Assembly: GCF_017315705.1 (NCBI RefSeq)
Contig: NZ_JAFLRF010000005.1
Span: forward strand, 124,001-188,000
Length of the DNA stretch: 64,000 bases
Direction of reading: 5' to 3'
Source: Trinickia mobilis
GTDB taxonomy: Bacteria; Pseudomonadota; Gammaproteobacteria; Burkholderiales; Burkholderiaceae
In this document: positions 57,900 to 64,000 of the stretch, piece by piece
How positions within the stretch are numbered: the first letter of the stretch is position 1
Layout: each line of letters starts with the position of its first letter
Translations under genes and position numbers: made by a program
The notes under the pieces: model-generated
Told to the model about the DNA's origin: nothing
Database searches by the model: none
What the model saw: only the letters and a program-made list of their open reading frames with translations

Positions 57900-57935
57900 A
57901 AAAAGCCGCTGAACCTTGCGGACCAGCGGCTTTTT
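57900..57935 (-). terminator. tRNA terminator
   Basis: Arms AAAAAGCCGCTG and CAGCGGCTTTTT pair perfectly, with A- and T-runs on either side, six bases beyond the tRNA 3' end on the minus strand. Confidence 0.88.
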
Positions 57936-57940
57936 GCATT

Positions 57941-58017
<77 letters not shown>

Positions 58018-58127
58018 AAAGAAAACGAATTATGATGGCGGCTGGGCGGCCTGTCAACCCCTCCCTCGCAATTTTCTGCCGCCGCGCCATCTGGCGGCCT
58101 GAGAGCCGCCTCCGAGCCCACGCCCGC

Positions 58128-59786
58128 TCAATCGCGCGAATAAATATTCGAGTCCTTGGTCTCCTTGACGAACAGCATGCCGATCACGAACGTGATCAGC
58201 GCCACCACGATCGGATACCAGAGCCCCGAGTAGATGTCGCCCCGCGCCGCGACGATCGCGAACGCCGTCGCCGGCAGGAAGCCGCCGAACCAGCCATTGC
58301 CGATGTGATACGGCAGCGACATCGACGTGTATCGAATCCGCGTCGGGAACATCTCCACGAGCATCGCCGCGATCGGGCCGTACACCATCGTCACCAGGAT
58401 CACGAGGATCGTCAGGATCACGACCGTCATCGGCCAGTTCAACTGCGCCGGGTTGGCCTTCGCCGGGTAGCCGGCGCTCTTGAGCGTCGTACCGAGCGCC
58501 TTGTCGAACGCCTTGCCCTTGTCCTTCGCGTCGGCGGCCTTGCCGTCGTAGGTGTCGATCACCGTATCGCCAACCTTGATCTGCGCGAGCGAACCGGCCG
58601 GCGCCGCCACGTTCGTGTAGTTCAAGCCGGCCTTCGAGAGCGCGCCCTTCGCGATGTCGCACGAGCTCGTGAACTTCGCCGTGCCAACCGGGTTGAACTG
58701 GAACGAGCACTCGTCAGGATTGGCGATGACCACGATCGGCGACTTCTGCGTCGCGGCTTCGAGCGCCGGGTTCGCGAAGTGCGTGAGCGCCTTGAAGAGC
58801 GGGAAGTACACGAGCGCCGCGATCAGGCAGCCGGCCATGATGATCGGCTTGCGGCCGATCCGGTCCGACAGCGAGCCGAAGAACACGAAGAACGGCGTGC
58901 CGATCAACAGCGCCAGCGCGATCAGGATGTTGGCGCTCGTGCCGTCCACCTTCAGCGTCTGCGTCAGGAAGAAGAGCGCATAGAACTGGCCCGTGTACCA
59001 CACCACGGCCTGTCCGGCCGTCAAGCCGACCAGCGCCAGAATCACGATCTTCAGGTTCTTCCACTGGCCGAACGCTTCGGTCAGCGGCGCCTTCGAGGTC
59101 TTGCCTTGCGACTTGATGCGCAGGAACGCCGGCGATTCGTTGAGCTGCAGCCGGATCCAGACGGACACCGCAAGCAGGATCAGTGACGCGACGAACGGCA
59201 CGCGCCAGCCCCAGGTACCGAACGCTTCCTCGCCGATCGACGTGCGCACGCCTAGGATGACGAGCAGCGACAGGAACAGGCCGAGCGTCGCGGTCGTTTG
59301 GATCCACGACGTGTAGTAGCCGCGCCGGTTGGCCGGTGCGTGTTCGGCGACATAGGTCGCCGCACCGCCGTACTCGCCGCCGAGCGCGAGGCCCTGCAAG
59401 AGCCGCATCGCGATGAAGATCACCGGCGACGCGAAGCCGATCGCCGCATAGCCGGGCAGGAAGCCGACGATGAACGTCGACAGGCCCATGATGACGATCG
59501 TGATCAGGAACGTGTACTTGCGGCCGACGAGGTCGCCGAGGCGTCCGAACACGATCGCGCCGAACGGCCGCACCGCGAAGCCGGCGGCGAAGCCGAGCAG
59601 CGTGAAGATGAACGCCGCGGTTGGGTTGACGCCGGAAAAGAAGCTCTTGCTGATGTAGATGGCCAGCGAGCCGGCCAGGTAGAAGTCGTACCACTCGAAA
59701 ACGGTGCCGAGCGACGAGGCGAAGATCACCCGCTTTTCGTCGCTTGTCATCGGCGCGTGCGAAATTTGACCGCCAACGGTTGCCAT
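58128..59786 (-). CDS. MHS-family MFS transporter with large inserted loop
   Basis: 552 aa, over 100 longer than usual (ShiA, KgtP, ProP about 430-500). TVFEWYDFYLAGSLA, GRLGDLVGRKYTFL and LALGGEYGGAATYVAEHAP are metabolite:H+ symporter marks, and SDRIGRKP the second loop. Between helices 8 and 9, residues ~340-450 form a hydrophilic insert with two cysteines (NPDECSF and SSCDI) that would lie outside the membrane. Substrate is unknown; organic acids are the common cargo. TTGGAG precedes the ATG. It stands alone. Confidence 0.9.
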   Translation of the reverse strand: MATVGGQISHAPMTSDEKRVIFASSLGTVFEWYDFYLAGSLAIYISKSFFSGVNPTAAFIFTLLGFAAGFAVRPFGAIVFGRLGDLVGRKYTFLITIVIMGLSTFIVGFLPGYAAIGFASPVIFIAMRLLQGLALGGEYGGAATYVAEHAPANRRGYYTSWIQTTATLGLFLSLLVILGVRTSIGEEAFGTWGWRVPFVASLILLAVSVWIRLQLNESPAFLRIKSQGKTSKAPLTEAFGQWKNLKIVILALVGLTAGQAVVWYTGQFYALFFLTQTLKVDGTSANILIALALLIGTPFFVFFGSLSDRIGRKPIIMAGCLIAALVYFPLFKALTHFANPALEAATQKSPIVVIANPDECSFQFNPVGTAKFTSSCDIAKGALSKAGLNYTNVAAPAGSLAQIKVGDTVIDTYDGKAADAKDKGKAFDKALGTTLKSAGYPAKANPAQLNWPMTVVILTILVILVTMVYGPIAAMLVEMFPTRIRYTSMSLPYHIGNGWFGGFLPATAFAIVAARGDIYSGLWYPIVVALITFVIGMLFVKETKDSNIYSRD

Positions 59787-60012
59787 GTGTTGTCTCCAAT
59801 TTTGATATACGCGCAGGGAGCGCTGGGTAACGCGTCCCGTCGATGATTATTGGAGCGGAAACTTACGGCGCACTGACGCGAAATCTCAAAATGGGGTCCG
59901 TTGCGTGAAGGTGCGATCTGCGTCGTTTTTCATCTAATTTCGTGTATTTTCTCAGCAACGTCGCCCATATGGGGTTTTTGCTGTGCTTGGCGGCAGGCGA
60001 AAACGGACGTGC

Positions 60013-61653
60013 TCAGGGTAAGTCCTGAATCGGCGCCGAGGTCCTCAAGCTGACTCGCACGAGTGTTCCGGCCAAGCGCGGCTCGGATTGATAGACGTTG
60101 TCGTCGATTGTGAGCGCGCCGCCGTGCATCGTCGCGATCTCGCGGACGATCGCGAGCCCGAGCCCGCTGCCGTCGCCTTCGCGGCCCAGTATCCGATAGA
60201 ACCGCTCGAGCACCCGGGTGCGCTCGGCGGGCGGAATGCCCGGCCCGGTGTCTTCGACTTCGAGGTGCACTTCCTGATTCGGCCCGTCGAGCCGTACGCG
60301 AACCGTAATGCGGCCGCCTTCGGGCGTATAGCGGATCGCGTTGTCGAGCAGGTTCGACAACATCTCGCGCAGCATGACCGCATTGCCGTCCACCGTGACC
60401 GGCGCGTCCGGCCCCTCGTAGCCGAGATCCATTTGCTTGGCGAGCGCGGGCTGCACCCAGTCGCGCACGGCGAGCCGCGCCAGCTCGGACACCTCGACCG
60501 GCGCGAACGCCTGCCCTGACATCCGGTTCTCGGCGCGCGCGAGCGCGAGCAATTGCGTGACGAGGCGGGCGGCATGCTCCGAGCTCGTCGCGATCTGTTC
60601 GAGCGAGCGACGCACCTCGGCCGACACGTCTTGCCGCAGCGCCAGTTCTGCCTGCGTGCGCAGGCCGGCGAGCGGCGTCTTCATCTGATGCGCGGCGTCC
60701 GCGATGAAGCGTTTTTGCAGCTCCATGTTCTGCGCGAGACGCGTGAGCAAGTCGTTGAACGAGGTGACGAGCGGCTCGATTTCGGGCGGCGCGCGCCGCG
60801 CTTCGAGCGGCGAAAGGTCGTCGAGCCGCCGCGCGCGCAGGTTCGATTGCAGCGCGGTGAGCGGCGCGAGGCCGCGCGACAGCCCGAACCAGACGAGGAC
60901 GATCGCAAGCGGCAGGATCACGAACTGCGGGAGGATCACGCCTTTGATGATGTCGTTGGCGAGTTGGCTGCGCTTGTCGAGCGTCTCGGCCACCTGCACG
61001 AGCACGGGCGCGCCGCAGCCCGCCCCGTGGGTGCGGGCCAGGAAGTCCTCGCAGGGGGACTGCGCGCCGGATGCGTGCGGAAACTCGACGGTCGTGTAGG
61101 CGACGCGGATGTCGTTGCCGTGCAGCATGTCGTCGCGGAACTCGACGATGCCCGGCTGCGGGCGGTCGTCTTCGTGCGGCAGCGGCAGGTCGGCATCGCC
61201 GCCGACCAGCTCGCCGCGCGTGCCGAGCACCTGGTAGTAGAGCTTGTCGACGTTGTCGGCGGAGAGGAAGTCGCGCGTCGACGCGGGCAGCGACAGCTCG
61301 GCCACGCCGTTGACGGGCTGGATCTGCCGGGCGAGCACATACACGTCGGTTTCGAGCGCGCGGTCGAACGGGCCGTTGGCGATCGTCTTCGCGACGAGAT
61401 ACGTGACGGCGATGCTCATCGGCCACAGCAGCAAGAGCGGCGCGAGCATCCAGTCGAGAATCTCGCCGAAGAGCGAGCGCGGGCGCGCTTGCTCTTCGGC
61501 CTCGGTTTCGTCGGGCGGCGCGAACGGGTTCGCGTAGGTGGCGTCGCGGAGCTCGTCGGGATCCGCCGCGCGCGCGGCCGCAGGCTCCAGCGGCGGGAGC
61601 GCCGGACGCTCTGCGGGTGCCGCGGCGCGCTCCGCGGAAGCTGGGGAGGCCAT
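60013..61653 (-). CDS. TctE-type sensor histidine kinase
   Basis: 546 aa. An alanine/proline-rich cytoplasmic N-terminus of ~65 residues is followed by helix 1 (MLAPLLLLWPMSIAVTYLVA), a 2CSK_N-type periplasmic sensor domain (VYVLARQIQPVNGVAELSLP...) and helix 2 (ILPQFVILPLAIVLVWFGL). Then HAMP, the phospho-acceptor His322 in DAAHQMKTPLAGL, N-box LLDNAIRYTP, G1 DTGPGIP and G2 GSGLGLAIV. Relatives sense carboxylates such as tricarboxylates. It lies 9 nt behind its response regulator. Confidence 0.92.
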   Translation of the reverse strand: MASPASAERAAAPAERPALPPLEPAAARAADPDELRDATYANPFAPPDETEAEEQARPRSLFGEILDWMLAPLLLLWPMSIAVTYLVAKTIANGPFDRALETDVYVLARQIQPVNGVAELSLPASTRDFLSADNVDKLYYQVLGTRGELVGGDADLPLPHEDDRPQPGIVEFRDDMLHGNDIRVAYTTVEFPHASGAQSPCEDFLARTHGAGCGAPVLVQVAETLDKRSQLANDIIKGVILPQFVILPLAIVLVWFGLSRGLAPLTALQSNLRARRLDDLSPLEARRAPPEIEPLVTSFNDLLTRLAQNMELQKRFIADAAHQMKTPLAGLRTQAELALRQDVSAEVRRSLEQIATSSEHAARLVTQLLALARAENRMSGQAFAPVEVSELARLAVRDWVQPALAKQMDLGYEGPDAPVTVDGNAVMLREMLSNLLDNAIRYTPEGGRITVRVRLDGPNQEVHLEVEDTGPGIPPAERTRVLERFYRILGREGDGSGLGLAIVREIATMHGGALTIDDNVYQSEPRLAGTLVRVSLRTSAPIQDLP

Positions 61654-61662
61654 GTGACGCCT

Positions 61663-62415
61663 CTACTTGGACGAGTGATTCGCCGGCGACTTGGCCAAGC
61701 CGTTCGAGGCCGCGTCCGAAGCGCCGGATGACGGTGCCGCGGCCGCCGGCGCGGCTTTCTCGAGGCAGTAGCCGAGGCCGCGCACGGTGATGATGCGCAC
61801 GCCGCTCGGCTCGATCTTCTTGCGCAGCCGGTGCACGTAGACTTCGATCGCGTTGTTGCTGACTTCCTCGCCCCATTCGCAGAGATGGTCGACGAGCTGT
61901 TCCTTCGACACGAGCCTGCCGATCCGTTGCAGCAGCACTTCGAGCAAGCCGAGCTCGCGCGCGGAAAGGTCGATCACCTGATCGTTCACGGTCGCGATGC
62001 GGCCGACCTGGTCGAACGCGAGCGAGCCGTGCCGCACGACAGTCGGCCCGCCGCCCGCGCCGCGGCGCGTGAGCGCGCGCACGCGCGCTTCGAGCTCGTT
62101 CAAGTCGAACGGTTTTGCCATGTAGTCGTCGGCGCCGAGGTCGAGGCCTTTCACGCGTTCGTCGACGCTGTCGGCGGCGGTGAGGATCAGCACCGGCAGG
62201 TTCGAATTGCGCGCGCGCAGCCGGCGCAGCACTTCGAGGCCCGACAGCCGCGGCAGCCCGAGATCGAGGATCAGCAGGTCGAAGGTTTGCACCGAGAGAG
62301 CGGCGTCGGCTTCGGCGCCGCCCTTCACGTGATCGACGGCATAGCCCGATTGGCGGAGTGATCTGACGAGACCGTCCGCGAGTATGCTGTCATCTTCTGC
62401 AATGAGAATTCGCAT
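61663..62415 (-). CDS. OmpR/TctD-type response regulator
   Basis: 250 aa. The receiver domain has Asp7-Glu-Asp-type acidic pocket (AEDDS), phospho-acceptor Asp51 in LILDLGLP, Thr in LTAAD and Lys101 in YMAKPF. The winged-helix effector ends in [32 protein letters not shown] disordered Ala/Ser-rich tail of ~25 residues follows. It is co-transcribed with the kinase gene. ATG 62415 is the family start. It is divergent from recA. Confidence 0.94.
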   Translation of the reverse strand: MRILIAEDDSILADGLVRSLRQSGYAVDHVKGGAEADAALSVQTFDLLILDLGLPRLSGLEVLRRLRARNSNLPVLILTAADSVDERVKGLDLGADDYMAKPFDLNELEARVRALTRRGAGGGPTVVRHGSLAFDQVGRIATVNDQVIDLSARELGLLEVLLQRIGRLVSKEQLVDHLCEWGEEVSNNAIEVYVHRLRKKIEPSGVRIITVRGLGYCLEKAAPAAAAPSSGASDAASNGLAKSPANHSSK

Positions 62416-62582
62416 GATGTGCCGCTGCCGCGTTGCAGTCACCGCGGCACCGCGCTGTGCCACAGCTTTGCCCGGCGCACGGCGGTCTCCGAATATCGTG
62501 TGGTTTTGGCTGTCCGATCGTACCCGGTTGTCAATACGCAAAGGCGATGCAGATGCGCGTTGGCTCGGGCTTGCAAAAACCA

Positions 62583-62598
62583 CTGTTTTTTTATACAG
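62583..62598. promoter_or_regulatory. LexA (SOS) box in the recA promoter
   Basis: CTGT, eight AT bases and ACAG form a near-consensus LexA site 91 nt before the recA ATG. It overlaps a probable promoter with TTGCAA at 62571-62576 and TATACA at 62592-62597, so LexA binding would block polymerase. Confidence 0.85.
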
Positions 62599-62688
62599 TG
62601 TCTGCGTTTCGTGCGCTGGTTTGGCGGTATGCCGCTCAAGGCTTGCGCACCCACCTCAGACGCCGTTCATCATAGCAAAGGACGATTC

Positions 62689-63762
62689 ATGGAAGAAAGC
62701 AAGAAAGGCTCGGCTGGACTGACTGCTGAAAAGAGCAAGGCACTCGCTGCGGCGCTCGCGCAGATCGAAAAGCAGTTCGGCAAGGGGTCGGTCATGCGGC
62801 TCGGCGACGGCGAGGTGGCCGAAGATATTCAAGTCGTGTCGACGGGCTCGCTCGGTCTCGATATCGCGCTCGGCGTCGGCGGCCTGCCGCGTGGCCGCGT
62901 GGTCGAAATCTACGGGCCGGAATCGTCGGGCAAGACCACGCTGACGCTGCAAGTCATCGCCGAAATGCAGAAGCTCGGCGGCACCGCGGCGTTCATCGAC
63001 GCGGAACACGCGCTCGACATCAACTATGCCAGCAAGCTTGGCGTGAACGTGTCCGATCTGCTGGTCTCGCAGCCGGATACGGGCGAACAGGCGCTGGAAA
63101 TTGCCGACGCGCTGGTGCGCTCGGGCTCGATCGACATGATCGTGATCGACTCGGTCGCGGCGCTCGTGCCGAAGGCCGAAATCGAAGGCGAGATGGGCGA
63201 TTCTCTGCCGGGTCTGCAAGCGCGCCTGATGTCGCAGGCGCTGCGCAAGCTCACCGGCACGATCAAGCGCACGAACTGCCTCGTGATCTTCATCAACCAG
63301 ATCCGCATGAAGATCGGCGTGATGTTCGGCAACCCGGAAACCACCACGGGCGGCAACGCGCTGAAATTCTACGCGTCGGTGCGACTCGACATCCGCCGCG
63401 TCGGTTCGATCAAGAAGAACGACGAAGTGATCGGCAACGAAACGCGCGTGAAGGTCGTCAAGAACAAGGTGGCGCCGCCGTTCCGCGAAGCGATCTTCGA
63501 TATTCTTTATGGCGAAGGCATTTCGCGCCAAGGCGAAGTCATCGATCTCGGCGTGCAGGCGAAGATCGTCGACAAGGCGGGTGCGTGGTACAGCTATAAC
63601 GGCGAGCGCATCGGCCAGGGCAAGGACAACGCACGCGAATTCCTGCGCGAGAATCCCGATATCGCGCTCGAAATCGAAAACCGCATCCGCGAGTCGCTTG
63701 GCGTGAACGCGATGCCGGCGGGCGCTGCGGAAGGCGCCGAAGTCGCGGACGAAAAGGAGTAA
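62689..63762 (+). CDS. recA: Recombinase RecA
   Basis: 357 aa. Walker [10 protein letters not shown], Walker [16 protein letters not shown], the L1 loop ([20 protein letters not shown]) and L2 ([27 protein letters not shown]) are intact. It forms filaments on single-stranded DNA, drives strand exchange and triggers LexA self-cleavage. AAAGGA lies 7 nt before ATG 62689. The LexA box upstream puts it under SOS control. recX begins 7 nt after its stop. Confidence 0.98.
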   Translation: MEESKKGSAGLTAEKSKALAAALAQIEKQFGKGSVMRLGDGEVAEDIQVVSTGSLGLDIALGVGGLPRGRVVEIYGPESSGKTTLTLQVIAEMQKLGGTAAFIDAEHALDINYASKLGVNVSDLLVSQPDTGEQALEIADALVRSGSIDMIVIDSVAALVPKAEIEGEMGDSLPGLQARLMSQALRKLTGTIKRTNCLVIFINQIRMKIGVMFGNPETTTGGNALKFYASVRLDIRRVGSIKKNDEVIGNETRVKVVKNKVAPPFREAIFDILYGEGISRQGEVIDLGVQAKIVDKAGAWYSYNGERIGQGKDNAREFLRENPDIALEIENRIRESLGVNAMPAGAAEGAEVADEKE

Positions 63763-63769
63763 GCATCGC

Positions 63770-64000
63770 GTGATGCGCAAGGGCCGGGCGGCGTCGAATG
63801 CAGGGCGCGGTAGAGCAGGGCGCGAAGCGACCGGCGACTCGGCTGGCCCTGGCCCCCGTGATGGTTCCGACGCGGCGAATACTGGGCCCGCAACCGGTCA
63901 AGCGACTGAAAGCACCTATACGCGTTCGCGTCGAGAGCCTTCTGCCTCATCTGATCAGTCTTCCGGGCGTTCGAAGAAGCCCGCCCGCTCTTTGAAGGCT
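63770..64000 (+). CDS. recX: RecX regulatory protein, N-terminal part (3' truncated by window)
   Basis: The frame is open from GTG 63770 (ATG 63773 is next) to the window edge, 77 codons. The first ~70 residues are a basic, Ser/Gly/Thr-rich extension, and the last visible residues KKPARSLKA match the start of the RecX domain (R-S-L-K-A). AAGGAG lies 10 nt before the GTG. RecX caps and disassembles RecA filaments. Position directly behind recA supports the call. Confidence 0.85.
   Translation, partial: MMRKGRAASNAGRGRAGREATGDSAGPGPRDGSDAANTGPATGQATESTYTRSRREPSASSDQSSGRSKKPARSLKA

Noticed and set aside
58032-59186. 384-codon frame antisense to the MHS transporter
   Set aside because: Composition is almost only Arg, Asp, Glu, His and Gln; shadow of the membrane-protein codons.

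Overview
The window is about 64 kb of high-GC, densely coded chromosome. Gene content and order (lptD-surA-pdxA-rsmA, miaB-phoH-ybeY-corC-lnt, glyQS-gmhB-plsC, an RFN-controlled ribB, recA-recX) point to a beta-proteobacterium of the Burkholderia/Paraburkholderia/Caballeronia/Trinickia group. I do not assign a genus, since no rRNA is present. Almost everything is core chromosome. I see no prophage, insertion sequence, CRISPR array or integration site.

Layout. 1-3.9 kb: the end of a two-domain beta-oxidation protein, a thiolase and an enoyl-CoA hydratase/isomerase. 3.9-5.4 kb: fdhD divergent from a nitrate-reductase-associated protein. 5.6-8.7 kb: a membrane PAS/LOV-like-GGDEF-EAL protein. 8.8-13 kb: YciA thioesterase, an Atm1-type ABC exporter, and the amgK-murU cell-wall recycling pair, divergent from lptD. 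13-19.4 kb: lptD-surA-pdxA-rsmA, then gloA. 19.4-32.4 kb: a long minus-strand block with miaB, phoH, ybeY, corC, lnt, glyQ, glyS, gmhB, plsC and a ygjP-type metalloprotease, interrupted by chaC and a DUF4337 gene. 32.5-35.7 kb: an AraJ-like exporter, FMN riboswitch-ribB and a HAD phosphatase. 35.9-42.1 kb: glycerol catabolism glpD-glpK-glpF with a GlpR-type repressor. 42.3-48.3 kb: a gamma-glutamyltransferase-like protein, a ferritin-like diiron protein, a PNPOx-like protein, an RhlE-type helicase and a hemolysin-III protein. 48.4-52.9 kb: a two-gene multihaem cytochrome c operon, a DUF2282 (bufferin-1 type) precursor, copD and two small accessory genes. 53.1-57.7 kb: a dgoD/dgoR pair and a partly decayed stretch with gene remnants, a lipoprotein and a COG4705 membrane protein. 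57.9-64 kb: tRNA-Met, an MHS-family transporter, a TctE-type two-component system, recA and the start of recX.

Systems visible: beta-oxidation; envelope biogenesis and repair (AmgK/MurU recycling, LptD/SurA, Lnt, GmhB, PlsC); glycerol uptake, phosphorylation and oxidation under GlpR; riboflavin feedback by riboswitch; SOS control of recA; galactonate use under a GntR/FadR regulator.

The most unusual points are: a dgoR-like gene whose only sensible start is ATT behind a perfect Shine-Dalgarno, beside a perfect 20-bp palindrome; a GGDEF/EAL protein deleted in frame down to its membrane half plus the EAL tail; a LOV-like domain that keeps the photoactive cysteine but has lost the signalling glutamine; an orphan bufferin-type precursor with no modification genes; an LptD with only three cysteines; and small hairpin repeats ending in CCATGCA. 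No wholly new multi-gene system is convincingly visible.
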